Assembly (NCBI GenBank): GCA_963576725.1
Contig: OY755252.1
Location: 48,052,840 to 48,116,839, forward strand
Direction of reading: 5' to 3'
Origin: Azorinus chamasolen
Taxonomy: Eukaryota; Mollusca; Bivalvia; Cardiida; Solecurtidae
DNA length: 64,000 nucleotides
A program made the translations under genes and the position numbers. Of the stretch, positions 20,072 through 31,059 are shown one piece after another (the stretch's first letter is position 1; each line of letters starts with the position of its first letter). Below the pieces are notes generated by a model that had not been told where the DNA came from, did no database searches, and saw only the letters and a program-made list of their open reading frames with translations.

Positions 20072-20112
20072 ACATTTACAAACGATGTAGACCCAGATCA
20101 TAGGGCTCCGAA
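20072..20112 (+). mobile_element. T1 hairpin half
   Basis: TTTACAAACGATGTAGACCC, AGATCATAGGGCTCC is one T1 arm. The other arm is missing. Confidence 0.5.
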
Positions 20113-20194
20113 TTTTGATACAACTTTTTGTTAAATTAATATTCCGAAAAAGAGGGGCCAGTTTTAAATATTCTGCAGAACAAGGGTTAAGGTG

Positions 20195-21165
20195 ACCATA
20201 TTAATTTTATTTGTTATATGACTACAGACTGCAGTATACATTTGTAATGGTTAAGGTGGCCAGATTTATTTGTTATATAACTACAGATTGCAGAACAAGG
20301 GTTAAGGTGGCCATATTTATTTGTTATATAACTACAGATTGCAGAACAAGGGTTAAGGTGGCCATATTTATTTGTTATATAACTACAGACTGCAGTATAA
20401 TGGTTAAGGTGGCCATATTTATTTGTTATATAACTACAGACTGCAGAACAAGGGTTAAAGTGGCCATATTTATTTGTTATATAACTACAGACTGCAGAAC
20501 AAGGGTTAAGGTCGCCATATTTCTTTGTTATATAACTACAGACTGCAGTATAATGGTTAAGGTGGCCAGATTTATTTGTTATATAACTACAGACTGCAGA
20601 ACAAGGGTTAAGGCGGCCATATTTATTTGTTATATAACTACAGACTGCAGTATAATGGGTAAGGTGGCCAGATTTATTTGTTATATAACTACAGACTGCA
20701 GAACAAGGGTTAAGGTGGCCATATTTCTTTGTTATATAACTACAGACTGCAGTATAATGGTTAAGGTGGCCATATTTATTTGTTATATAACTACAGACTG
20801 CAGAACAAGGGTTAAGGTGGCCATATTTCTTTGTTATATAACTACAGACTGCAGTATAATGGTTAAGGTGGCCAGATTTATTTGTTATATAACTACAGAC
20901 TGCAGAACAAGAGTTAAGGCGGCCATATTTATTTGTTATATAACTACAGACTTCAGTATAATGGTTAAGGTGGCCAGATTTATTTGTTATATAACTACAG
21001 ACTGCAGAACAAGGGTTAAGGTGGCCATATTTCTTTGTTATATAACTACAGACTGCAGTATAATGGTTAAGGTGGCCATATTTATTTGTTATATAACTAC
21101 AGACTGCAGAACAAGGGTTAAGGTGACCATATTTATTTGTTATATAAATACAGACTGCAGTATAG
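20195..21165. repeat. 51-bp minisatellite, two alternating unit types
   Basis: About 19 units of TTGTTATATAACTACAGACT, GCAG, then (AACAAGG or TATAATG)GTTAAGGTGGCCATATTTAT. The two types mostly alternate, giving a 102-bp higher order. Because 51 is 17 codons, both strands stay open: 326 codons at 20211-21191 (+) and 342 at 20214-21242 (-). No signal peptide, domain or codon bias supports translation. Confidence 0.95.
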
Positions 21166-21185
21166 ACTGCTTCCACTGTATATAT

Positions 21186-21503
21186 AGTTGAACTTCGATA
21201 TCTCGAACTAGGATAATTCAAAATTCGGGTTAACTCGAACAAAAAGTTCAGTCCTTCTAAAACTTACAATAGAGAATTGCTCTAAAACGTATCGCTACAG
21301 ATATCTACATACACACGTGACTTTATACAGGTCTAAAGTAACGCTGAAAGCTCCTGTTGGATCTTTCAGCGTTACTTTAGACCTGTATTAAGCTGTGGCT
21401 TTGATACATTATTCATATTATAAATCAGATGATTCGAACTTTTGTTATCTCGAACTAATTTGTATAGTGGCTTGTTGTTCGAGTTATCGAAGTTCAACTG
21501 TAT
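21186..21503. mobile_element. P2 (pogo-like) MITE, full length
   Basis: TIRs are AGTTGAACTTCGATATCTCG and CGAGTTATCGAAGTTCAACT, flanked by TATA on the left and GTATA on the right. Subterminal TCGAAC boxes occur on both sides. The central hairpin is ACAGGTCTAAAGTAACGCTG...CAGCGTTACTTTAGACCTGT. No transposase. TA target and CAGT-like ends fit Tc1/mariner-pogo mobilisation. Confidence 0.88.
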
Positions 21504-21612
21504 ATTGTTTTGTAAAGACAATACTAGTATTAGTTTTAGTAGACATGAAAAACTTGTATCCCAGCTGGTGTTTGATGTAGACTAATGCTTGTATCTGTCA
21601 CGTGTTATCAGA

Positions 21613-21859
21613 TTAACTCTTTTGGCGCCAAATAATTTTCGTCTGCAACCAATGTCGTCTGCTTTAAGTTTCTAAGGAGACTTTTCATTAATTTATTCTC
21701 TACACATAAAGGATGCGTCAAACAGTTTGGACCCTTATGAGGCATCGAGTTACTCGGCGTCTCATCAGGATCCAGTCGGTTTGCAATAGCAATCAGTTTC
21801 GCCTCTTACAGCAAAACATTTTAATCGCTTTCCGACAACTTTGGCGGTGAAAGAGTTAC
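21613..21859. mobile_element. T2 MITE, full length
   Basis: TTAACTCTTTTGGCGCCAAA opens; GGCGGTGAAAGAGTTAC closes. The palindrome GACCCTTATGAGGCATCGAG...CTCGGCGTCTCATCAGGATC sits in the middle. The left arm carries CGTCTGCAACCAATGTCGTC, also seen in the copy at 60404. Confidence 0.85.
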
Positions 21860-21865
21860 AGTACC

Positions 21866-21960
21866 GTTTACAGTTCGGTTTTTGCTATGTTTACAGTTCG
21901 GTTTTTGCTATGTTTACCTATGTTCGGTTTTTGCTATGTTTACCTATGTGTTTTGCCATT
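21866..21960. repeat. 20-27-bp tandem repeat
   Basis: Four copies of TTCGGTTTTTGCTATGTTTA with AC or CCTATG joins. Confidence 0.85.
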
Positions 21961-22199
21961 GATTCTGCACAAGTATCTCATTTTTAAGAGAATATTCGGA
22001 TTGTACGGTTATTTATTACCGCCACCTGTGATACTACATCTTATTAATCTTAGGCTGACCTAGTTCTGTAGAAATACAATATGTATACTGGGTCAAATGC
22101 TTATGTCAAGGGTAAATACAACTCGTCGTTTTGCCAGCTCGGTGGAACCTCTCTGTAGGGGAAATTAATCATTTATTTTCATGAACATTCACGTCAAAA

Positions 22200-23370
22200 T
22201 AATGATATCATGAATATCGTGAATGATTGTCCACACGAGTGTATGTGTATGATTATCAACATGTGTGTATGGTTGTCAATATGAGTGTATGATTGTCTAC
22301 ATGACTGTATGGCTGTAATTGAGCGTATGATTATCCACATTGTTTAATTATTGTCAACATGGTTGTATAATTGTCAACATGAGTGTATTATTGTTAAATG
22401 AGTGTATGATTGTAAATGTATATCATCAACATGATAGTATAAATTGTGTATGAGTGTATGATTGTCAACATGAGTGTATGGTTTTCAACATGAGTATAAT
22501 TATGCTTGTCCACATTATTTTAGTATTGTCAATATGGTTGTATAATTGTCAACATAAGTGAATTGCCATGTATGATTCGTCAATATGAGTGTATCATTGT
22601 CAACATGAGTGTATAATTGTTAACCTGAGTGTATGATTATCAATTGAAGGGTATGATTGGCAACCTGAGTGTATTAATGTCAACATGAGCATATGATTGT
22701 CAACATGAGGGTATAATTACCCACATAAGTATATGACTGTCCATATTAATGTATGCTTATCAGTATGAGTGTATGAGTGTCACAATGAGTGTATAATTGT
22801 CAACATGAGTGTATGCTTATCCATATGAATGTATTCTTTTCAATATTAGCGCATCATTGTCAACATGAGTGTACGATTAACCACAAGATAGTAAGATTGT
22901 CCACATGAGTGCATGATTGTCAGTGAGTGTCAACATGAGTGCATGATTGTCAGTGAGTGTCAACATGAGTGTATGGTTGTCAACATATGTGTATGATGCT
23001 AAAGATGGGTGTTTGATTGTCAATATGAGTGTATCATTGTGTTTGATTTCAACATAAGTAAATGATTGGTAATATACGCGTATGATTGTGAACATACGTG
23101 TATGATTGTCAATATGATTGAAAGATTATCAACATAAGTGAATGATTGTCAGTATGAATGTACGATTGCCCACATATGTGTACGGTTATCCACATATGTG
23201 TGTGTGATTGTCAACATTAGTGTATGATTGTCAACTTGAGTGTATGATTGTCAACATGAGTGTATCATTGTCAACTTGAGTGTATGAATGTTAAGATGTG
23301 TGTATGAGTATCAATATGAGTGTATGATTGTCAATATAAATGTATACTTGTGAACCTATGTGTTTTAAGA
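22200..23370. repeat. 20-bp degenerate minisatellite, 1.2 kb
   Basis: About 55 units related to GTATGATTGTCAACATGAGT with heavy substitution, for example GTATAATTGTCAACATAAGT. Two 31-bp segmental duplications (GATTGTCAGTGAGTGTCAAC) lie near 22915-22965. Confidence 0.92.
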
Positions 23371-23374
23371 CATT

Positions 23375-23672
23375 CAGTCGAACGATTTTTTATAAGACGT
23401 TCAGTTGTACAATATTTTGCGAGACATTCGATCGTACGATCTTTCGTAATATGTTAGTCGTATAATCTATCGTAATACCTATAGTCGTACGATATTTTGT
23501 AATAAGTTCAGTCGTACAATCTTTGTAAGACCTGCAGTCGTACGATCTTTTGTAAGACGTTCAATCCTACGATCGTTTGTAAAGACGTTCAATCGTACGA
23601 TCTTTTGTAAGACGTTCAGTCGTAATGATGTTTTTGTAAGACGTTCAGTCGTACGATCTTTTGCAAGACGAG
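23375..23672. repeat. 27-bp minisatellite with TCGTACGA palindrome
   Basis: About eleven units of AGACGTTCAGTCGTACGATC plus TTTTGTA. Most units keep the self-complementary TCGTACGA. It abuts the 20-bp array on its left. Confidence 0.92.
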
Positions 23673-23849
23673 GCCCAGGAATCCAAACGTGTTTGAAAAT
23701 ATTTCACTAATTTATCCGTATAGCGATGAGGACAAACCATTAGTGTGTTGAGGGAATTTATTTTTCATGAGTTTGGCCGCTGCTATTTTTAGAAACGGGA
23801 TATATTCGATATCTCTATTAAAGAAATGCAATCAGAGAATCAGCTGGGA

Positions 23850-23905
23850 GTCTGACGAGAGGTTGAGTAACTCCATCTGGATGGAAACTGTTTGAAAATG
23901 CTATC
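23850..23905. mobile_element. T2 fragment
   Basis: GAGTCTGACGAGAGGTTGAG, TAACTCCATCTGGATGGAAA and CTGTTTGAAAATGC. Confidence 0.5.
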
Positions 23906-23994
23906 ACTAATTGCCTACAGCAAACATAAGGTTAAAAGCCGGTTTATTTCTCAGATAGTACAGTACATAGCCGTTATCCTGCCGAGTTCGACCT

Positions 23995-24065
23995 ATCATT
24001 TCATACTTGATTAGACTCCAGGTTACTCGGCATCTCATCAGGATCCAACCTGTTTGATAATCGGC
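23995..24065. mobile_element. T2 fragment
   Basis: GATTAGACTCCAGGTTACTC, GGCATCTCATCAGGATCCAA and CCTGTTTGATAATCGGCC. Confidence 0.6.
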
Positions 24066-24162
24066 CAGTAGTAGCTGTCAGAACTATTAACGAGTCAAAA
24101 TAACGTGAACATGTTAGAGAGCAGACCTCTGGCAGATGACATTTCTTACAGCATGATTATGG

Positions 24163-24374
24163 TTAACCCATAACCTGGTGAATAATTAAAACTGACTCCG
24201 CCCTTTCTGAATATTAATTAAGCAAAACCTGTATCAAAATGCATTACTGAAGAAAATGATTTTATGACAAACACTGCAGACCCAGATCAAATGGTTCCCG
24301 AGGGTGCCTTAGATCTGGGTCTACACTGTTTGCAAAGGTTTTATTTACTCGGTACCCGCATTTGAATGGTTAAG
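24163..24374 (-). mobile_element. T1 MITE
   Basis: TTAACCCATAACCTGGTGAA opens. The hairpin AAACACTGCAGACCCAGATC...GATCTGGGTCTACACTGTTT is intact. The short arm ends ATTTGAATGGTTAAG. Confidence 0.8.
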
Positions 24375-24784
24375 TTTCGAACAGGTGTTTAACTCCTCAA
24401 TCCGGTTACCCGAGGTGTTAAATGATTTTCGTTGGCAGGTTTATCAGTCGTGATGACGTATGTTTTGGCAAGATGCTCCCCACTGAAATGACCTCACAGT
24501 CTTTCTGAACCCAATATTAGAGACAGACGCGGAGAAAAAACATGGAATATATGATTTCATAAGATTAGGTGTGAGAGAAATGTTGAGTGAGGGAATGAAG
24601 GAAAATGAGATAAATAATAAAGATGACGGGGCAGAGATAAACGAGAAGGATTCGCTAAACGGAGAGAGTGAAACGGATGAAGGGCATGGGAGAGAAAACG
24701 ATGCAATGAGAGAGGCAATAGGAGAGACTATGGGTACCGAAAGAGGGAAAATGGTGACAACTGTAGAAAGGAAACGATACACTA
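24375..24784. other. Purine-rich stretch, no gene called
   Basis: From about 24570 the plus strand is strongly purine-rich (GA/AA) and merges into the GA microsatellite. The 74-codon frame at 24571-24795, rich in E, K and D, and the opposing serine/leucine-rich frames are explained by that composition. Confidence 0.45.
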
Positions 24785-24797
24785 GGACAGGGTGAGA

Positions 24798-24858
<61 letters not shown>

Positions 24859-24893
24859 CAGACAGACAGAGACAGACAGACAGACAGAGGCAG
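24785..24893. repeat. (GA)n and (GACA)n microsatellite
   Basis: An almost pure GA run from about 24797 to 24854, then GACAGACAGA-type units to 24890. Confidence 0.97.
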
Positions 24894-25049
24894 AAAAAAC
24901 AGAGATAGACACATGTGCTTATGTCATAAAAGTGTCATTCGTGATGTCATTACACTCGTATTTCTTACATAATCTACCACAGCGATGGGGTAAAAAGGAT
25001 ATCGATGTTTTTCCCCTTTGAACTTAAACAGCTTCACTGACAAATGGTA

Positions 25050-25135
25050 ATCTGTAGTGCATAAGCAAACTGAACAGACCCTGCCAGATGGCTACTACAG
25101 CAGCTGTTTGCATAGGCATGTCTATCAAGTAAAAG
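25050..25135 (-). mobile_element. T1 fragment
   Basis: GCATAAGCAAACTGAACAGA, CCCTGCCAGATGGCTACTAC, TGTTTGCATAGGCATGTCTA and AGTAAAAGG. Confidence 0.55.
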
Positions 25136-25164
25136 GTTTCGGAAATGCAGATATAGAGGATCTG

Positions 25165-25295
25165 TTGCGAGTTGTCTTTTAAGATCACATGTTCCTAAAC
25201 GAGCCTTAGAAAATGGCATTAAGCGAGCCTTTGGCAAGCTTAATAACATTTTCTTGGTGGGTTTAGGAACATGTGATCTTAAAAGACAACGAGCA
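25165..25295. mobile_element. Hairpin element with about 32-bp arms
   Basis: Near-perfect arms GTTGTCTTTTAAGATCACAT (plus GTTCCTAAAC) at about 25170-25200 and GTTTAGGAACATGTGATCTT (plus AAAAGACAAC) at about 25259-25289, with a 57-base loop. No second copy in the window. Confidence 0.75.
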
Positions 25296-25385
25296 TCAGA
25301 TTTTTTTTCTCATATAACCAAACAGTGTAGATCTAGATCTATTTTCGCCCTTAAAATGGCATGCAAACATCGGTTTTCCCCAGTT

Positions 25386-25405
25386 TGACGTCATATATGA
25401 CGTCA
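25386..25405. promoter_or_regulatory. Double CRE palindrome
   Basis: TGACGTCATATATGACGTCA is a perfect 20-base palindrome made of two consensus CREB/ATF sites 12 bp apart. No adjacent gene was found, so any regulatory role is inference; it may be chance or part of a decayed repeat. Confidence 0.4.
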
Positions 25406-25667
25406 TACGTTATATATATTCTAAAGTGTTCTTACACGTGTTACTGATAACAGAATCTTAACCCGTTGTTCTAACCTGGAGATAAGAGAAGTTATGTGAG
25501 AAAAAGCCATGTTCACCTGACCAAATGTTTCTTTTTCAGCCAAATCATATTGTGTTTGGTTCTCATTGACATAGCCACATCGTTGTACATGCACAAGATA
25601 TGAGGACTGATATAGCAATATACTGTATATCCATCAGAGCAAAATATAAACGTGTGTACTAAACTCG

Positions 25668-25880
25668 TCATTTCTCCACCAAACCCTAGGTTGTGACCAC
25701 TCTTTAGAATCGTCTCTTCGAGACAATTCTTAAGAGTGGTCACAATATAGGGATTGGTGGAGAATTAAATAAGTTATTCCCGAAAATGTTTTAATTTACG
25801 TATCTTATCTGGAGCTCTGATCCATCTTTCTGGTACTCATTAGAATAACCTTTGGACAATATGTTAACCTTGTTTTCTAT
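25668..25880. mobile_element. H1 hairpin element
   Basis: CCACCAAACCCTAGGTTGTG / CACAATATAGGGATTGGTGG around GAATCGTCTCTTCGAGAC. The right shoulder GAAAATGTTTTAATTTACG, TATCTTATCTGGAGCTCTGA matches the copy at 41290. Confidence 0.8.
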
Positions 25881-25899
25881 AAATACCACTTTCTGAGCC

Positions 25900-25972
25900 T
25901 TTATTATACCACATTGTTTTAGCGCTCTTTTAACAGAGGATATGTGCGTACAAAAGCGCTTCGCATGAATAA
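25900..25972 (-). mobile_element. SINE/LINE tail fragment
   Basis: ATTATACCACATTGTTTTAG, CGCTCTTTTAACAGAGGATA and GTGCGTACAAAAGCGCTTCG are the inverted form of the tail at 6285-6358. Directly followed by the 50-bp array. Confidence 0.7.
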
Positions 25973-25978
25973 ATTACA

Positions 25979-26381
25979 TATTCCAAACTGAGTACATATA
26001 ATGCGTATAGACTATTTAAAACAAATGATATTCCAAACTGAGTACATATAATGCGTATAGACTATTTAAAACAAATGATATTCCAAACTGAGTACATATA
26101 ATACGTATAGACTATTTAAAACAAATGATATTCCAAACTGAGTACATATAATACGTATAGACTATTTAAAACAAATGATATTCCAAACTGAGTACATATA
26201 ATGCGTATAGACTATTTAAAACAAATGATATTACAAACTGAGTACATATAATACGTATAGACTATTTAAAACAAATGATATTCCAAACTGAGTACATATA
26301 ATGCGTATAGACTATTTCAAACAAATGATATTCCAAACTGAGTACATATAATGCGTATAGACTATTTCAAACAAATGATAT
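25979..26381. repeat. 50-bp minisatellite, eight units
   Basis: Eight nearly identical units of ATTCCAAACTGAGTACATAT, AATGCGTATAGACTATTTAA and AACAAATGAT. Only about one or two substitutions per unit (GCG/ACG, TTTAAA/TTTCAA), so recently amplified or homogenised. Confidence 0.97.
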
Positions 26382-26439
26382 TTAAGATAGAGATACCGAT
26401 GAGAACATTAAAAATGGAATTAATTTAAGAATAATAATT

Positions 26440-26600
26440 AAAACAAAAAATATAGATGTGATTCTACAGTTAGTTTCTGCCATGGGCAAACCTTCCTGTG
26501 TTTATGTCTCATTATATATATATGTAAATTAATTAATATTCATGACACCATATCTCTAACATTAATAATCATTGGGTAAAGGGTTTTTGAATACTAACAA
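26440..26600 (+). mobile_element. T1 MITE right half
   Basis: GATGTGATTCTACAGTTAGT, TTCTGCCATGGGCAAACC, AATTAATATTCATGACACCA and GGGTAAAGGG. The hairpin is missing. Confidence 0.7.
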
Positions 26601-26642
26601 AAATATGTTTTACATAGAACTATAGACAATTTGTTTAGCGTG

Positions 26643-26710
26643 AGTTCCCTTTAGTCTATAAATACGCTATTTTATCAGACCCAGATCAGACAGCTCCTGT
26701 AGCAATATAT
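26643..26710 (+). mobile_element. T1 MITE, left part (continues at 33925)
   Basis: CCTTTAGTCTATAAATACGC, TTTTATCAGACCCAGATCAG and ACAGCTCCTGTAGCAATA give the short arm and first hairpin arm. The 25-bp minisatellite starts inside the copy, and the remaining T1 sequence in the same orientation is found at 33925-34050. Confidence 0.65.
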
Positions 26711-26842
26711 TTTACATAGAATTATAGAATATATTTCACCTTGAATTATTGGATACGTTTACATAGAATGATAGGCTACACTTCGCCTAGATTTATAGGA
26801 TACATATTACTTAGAATTATAGGATGCCATCTAACCAAGAAT
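26705..26842. repeat. 25-bp minisatellite, left of foldback
   Basis: About five units of the TTTTACATAGAATTATAGGA type. AGAAT at 26838-26842 is repeated at 33485-33489, on the other side of the 6.6 kb element. Confidence 0.85.
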
Positions 26843-28300
26843 AGGCTGGGTCCTAGTAGTGGTTACCGTAGCATCCCCCCTAGACTTTTTTTCATGGGTA
26901 CCAAATTGTTCGTTGGGGTCCTCAGAACACATTTTGAGCATGCCCCCAAAAATAAGTTTGTCCCAGCTATGTTTTATTTAACGGTTTCCATGGTAACCCG
27001 AGGTAATTTTCGAAACTACCTTGGTTCAGAAAATGCGCCATAACTTTATTTTTAGAAGCAATAGAAGGACAAAACAAGTACCAAAGTAAAGCAGAGACAT
27101 ATAGCTTGAATATGATATATGATTTTATTTATATTCATAAATGCATTCTTATGAATATTAATGAGGAAGTAAAAAATGTGATTTTTTTAGAAAAAAAGAG
27201 TTTGTTGTTTAGTCTGAGAGGCTTATTAATGCACAGAAATTATTGAATTTAGGTTTAAGTTGTTCGTTGGAGTCCTCAGAACACATTATGAGTATTTCCC
27301 CAAATAATTTTTTCCCATCTATGTTTTATTAAACGGTTTCCATGGTAACCCGAGGTAAATTCCGAAACATCCTTGGTTTAGAAAATGCGTAATAACTTCG
27401 CTTTTAGAGGTAATAGAAGGACAAACCAAGTACCAAAGTAAAGCAGAGACATATAGCTTGAATATTGTATATGATTAATTAATATTCATAAATGCATTCT
27501 TGTGAATATTCATGAGAATGTAAAAAAAAATGCGTTTTTTAGAAAAAAGGAGCTTGTTGTTTAGTCTGATAGGCTTATTAATGCACACAAATTATTGAAT
27601 TCAGGTTTAAATTGTTTGTTTGGTTCATCAGAACACATTTTGAGCATTCCCCCAAAGTAATTTTGTCCCATCTATGTTTTATTGAACGGTTTCCATGGTA
27701 ACGCGAGGAGGTAAATTTCGAAACATCATTGGTTCAGAAAATGCATAATAACTTTGCTTTTAGAGGCAATAGAAGGACAAAACAAAAACCAAAGTAAAGC
27801 AGAGACATATATCTTGATTATGATATATAATTTTATTAATATTCATATATGATTGCTTATGAATATTAATGAGGAAGTATAAAAATCCGCTTTTTTAGAA
27901 AAATGAGTTTTTTGTTTAGTCTTAGAGGCCTATTAATGCACAAAAATTATTGAATTCAGGTTTAAATTGTTCGTTGGGGTCCGCAGAACACCACTTGAGC
28001 ATTCCCCAAAATAAGTGTGTCCCAGCTATGTTTTTAACGGTTTCCATGGTAACCCGAGGTAAATTTCGAAACATCCATGGTTAAACAAATGCGTCATACC
28101 TTTGCTTTTAGAGGCGAAAGAAGGACAAAACAAGAACCTGAATAAAGCAAAGACATATAACTTGAATATGATATGTAATTTAACTAATTTTCATAAATGT
28201 ATTCTTATGAATATTAATGAGGAAGTAAAACAGTCCGATTTTTGTTTAGTCTTAGATGCCTATTAATAAACAGGAGTTATTGAATTCATGTTTGAATGTT
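26843..28300 (+). repeat. Foldback left arm, four 354-bp units
   Basis: Each unit contains GTTTCCATGGTAACCCGAGG (or a close variant), GCTTTTAGAGGCAATAGAAG, AAGTAAAGCAGAGACATAT, AATATTAATGAGGAAGTA and TTGTTTAGTCT. The outermost unit has an extra cap (26843-26905). The frame at 26741-27043 lies in this arm and its mirror at 33284-33499 shares nearly the same peptide purely because of the inversion. Confidence 0.9.
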
Positions 28301-28439
28301 TTCATGTGAAGGAAAATAAACCATCTTTGTTTCAGGTAATATTTCTATAAAGCATGCGTATTTCAGCTTATTTGCATATAATGTACGTATATGAATAAGC
28401 AATTTTCTATGAGCATTGTATTTAGTATTATTTTGAGTA

Positions 28440-28612
28440 TACGGTAAAATCTCGATTATTCGAATTTTCTTTATAGAAGCATTAAGACCCTTTTAGGCAG
28501 GTGACTTCTTAATGCATGGTGAAAGTCATGCAGAAAGCTGCACTAGGAGCTTTCTGCATGACTTTCACCATGTATTAAGCTGTCACCTGTCTTAAATATC
28601 GATAATAATACG
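28440..28612. mobile_element. P1 MITE inside the foldback loop
   Basis: ACGGTAAAATCTCGATTATT left end; hairpin GGCAGGTGACTTCTTAATGC...GTATTAAGCTGTCACCTGTC with near-perfect arms around GCTGCACTAGGAGC. Confidence 0.75.
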
Positions 28613-28688
28613 TACGTCAATGGTAATACGTCAATGTTTGAAGCGAATCCCATCGTATGGATGCAACTGCCGGTGCTAAAGAAGTGAA

Positions 28689-28690
<2 letters not shown>

Positions 28691-28740
<50 letters not shown>
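28691..28740. repeat. (GA)n microsatellite
   Basis: About 25 GA dinucleotides. It marks the downstream edge of the decayed retroelement on the minus strand. Confidence 0.97.
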
Positions 28741-28742
<2 letters not shown>

Positions 28743-30400
28743 CCTAATGCCCGCCCCTGGGGCTGTCGGAAACAAGTGAGGGGATCTGATAAAACATCCC
28801 AGGTCGATTTTCATTTGAAACCGGAGGCCTAAGAGATACCCAGGGAACCCTTGTCCGTAAGAGTTTAGCGGACATGATCCACCCAGTTGCCGGGCTGGCA
28901 CAAAAATCTTCGTCCAGGTCAGGCAAACGGGAAAGAAGTCCCGTGGAAGGAGAAAGAGACTCCCTAGACTTATTTAGGTTCGGGGAGTCCACTTTTTCGA
29001 CAGACACTAGCACGGAAGAGGATAGAGGACCCCTGTGAATAGGATTCGGGGGTCTAGGGCAGACAGAGGGTGGGATGATTCTAAAACAATCTTCACACGC
29101 ATTCTCAATAGAAAATATTGATGTTCAGAATCATCCAAAGAAAAAGAGGACTAAGTCCCGTCTAAATCTGAGTGAGAGGCTTCCACAAAGTCTGATTCCC
29201 TTAAAAAATAGGACCACCCCTAGGAGCCATAATGGACAAAGTGTCTTCCTGCTCTCCCTCAGCATCCGCCCTGGTGAACGCCATGGATGGCAGCACCCGG
29301 GAAGAGTGGGACCCGCCACAGACATAGAAGTGGGGACTGTAGGTTCACGTGAGAGCTATTCTCCCTCTAGGTGAAGCTTGCTGGTTCCCAGAATGAGTGT
29401 CGGCTATCGAGAGCGACCAGCCGGCGAATCTGAGGAGGCAGAGCGATGTCTTCGCATAGAAGAGTAATGGTAAGACCTCGATCTGCGATGAGAGCGGTGC
29501 GAGTGCCGGTTCCCATTAGAAGAATAAGAAGGTTTTTACGCCTCCTACGGGGTGGGTGGGATGGGGGCTGGGGAGTCCGAGGTGTACTCAGAAGATGAAG
29601 AGTAATTGCCGGGTCTAGACGACCAAGAACGTCTAAACTTAGCCAGAGCAGCTTCCTGTTGACTTTCACGACTGTAATGCGGTGTAGAGACAGAATGCCC
29701 TGTAGAAAAGATTGGACTGGTAGATTTACCGGTCCACTTCGGTATCCTGGTCCAAAGGACCAGACCGGGCCACCGGAGGACCGTTGGAGAGCAAACTTAG
29801 GACACCGGGCCAAAGAATACACAGTGACATCTTTGGGCGGGGGCTCGGTAGACCGGTCTGCTGGTGATGTCATGAAACGGAAGCACTAACGCCGGGACAC
29901 CGGGGACCGGTGACGGATAACTGGGCCTAGATTCATCGGGACCAGGCAAAACTCTTCACACAACAAGCGGACCGGGAGACCTGGCAACAATAGTACCTGG
30001 GACCAGAACAAAGGGTACCATTCAAGTTGTAAACGGGGAACCCGCGCCCGGGACAGCAGTTGGGTGCCGATCTGCAACTAACAACTGGGGAATCGACTGC
30101 ACCACAGGGGCTGTTGACGAAAGAGATTTTAAAGAAGAAGCATGCTTCTTCTGAGCTTTAGAGGACAGTGATTTGTCTGTTGCGAGGGAGTCGCTGACCA
30201 AAGAGAAGAATACTTCTTCCGTCGGGCAGCAAACTTCCACGTCTCCCATGTCCAGAGGGATGAAACTGGACAGGGAGCTGACGCGGAGCATCCGCAGCAG
30301 GCCAGACACACTCAATGAGTTGTCCAGCATGTCGCGAAATGCTCGCAAGAAGCCTTGCGTTGCTCTGGCATGCTGTGGTAAATAATCAAGCAAATGCATA
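28741..30400 (-). pseudogene. Decayed retroelement (possibly DIRS-like gag/RT)
   Basis: This 1.65 kb block is clearly richer in G+C than its surroundings and reads, on the minus strand, as successive overlapping open pieces (30399-30022, 30077-29886, 29873-29367, 29325-29131, 29013-28744, 28901-28617) separated by frameshifts and stops. The first piece is a helical, serine- and leucine-rich region (MLDNSLSVSGLLRMLRVSSL). The last piece has QLGGSC and GYLLGLRF spaced roughly as at the start of a DIRS/Ngaro-type reverse transcriptase. The catalytic YxDD region is absent; the sequence stops at the GA tract. That it is retroelement-derived is moderately likely; the DIRS assignment is tentative. 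A gypsy-like gag or a host pseudogene are alternatives. Confidence 0.4.
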
Positions 30401-31059
30401 AGACATCGCGAGTAAGTTAGAAGTCACGCAAGGCTAATATGGGTAAACATAAGCTGATGATTACAGTCGAGATGCTATATATTTTCTATTGCATTGCAAA
30501 ACACCCATAACAGTAATATTCTTCATAAAACATGCATGAGGCTCAATTCCTCTGCTGTAATTTCTTACAAGAAATGTGTTGTTCACATACATGTATATTG
30601 CAATATAATAGAAAAACTTACTTTCCTACAACAGTTTACATTCTCATTAATATTCATGATTTTGAAATAATATTCATTATCTACATATTTATATACATGA
30701 ACATCAATATCGCTGTTTCAGTCAGTATCAAGCTCTATACTGGTTAACTAAAATAATCTCAGATAAAAAGAACAGCTCATTCTAGTGTGTTTATTTTACA
30801 TCTCATTAATATTCATAAATATGCATTAATATTTAAGAACCCAAAGTATTGACCCTCTGCTCTTGTCAATGTTTGTTGTTCTGGTATTTTACGTAAAATA
30901 AATAATAGAAAAGATAGTACATTAGAAACAATGCTAAATATAGGGCTTATATTAAATTGCTTATTCATTTACGCACGTTATATGCAAAATAGCTTAAATA
31001 AACATGTTTTAGAAATATTACATGAACCAAAGCTGTATTCCTTTATTTGTATGTTGATA
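30401..31059. other. AT-rich loop sequence, nothing recognised
   Basis: Very AT-rich with repeated TTAATATTCAT words but no clear array, hairpin or coding region. It lies between the decayed retroelement and the foldback right arm. Confidence 0.5.

Noticed and set aside
20211..21191. 326-codon repetitive frame with matching 342-codon antisense frame
   Set aside because: A 51-bp tandem unit without stops explains both strands; no domain, signal or codon bias.
24571..24795. Acidic 74-codon frame
   Set aside because: The purine-rich composition merging into a GA microsatellite produces E/K/D-rich codons on one strand and S/L-rich codons on the other.
26741..27043. Conserved 100-codon frame repeated at 33284-33499
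   Set aside because: The similarity comes from the inverted arms of the foldback element; the frame begins in the 25-bp array and is not under visible coding constraint.
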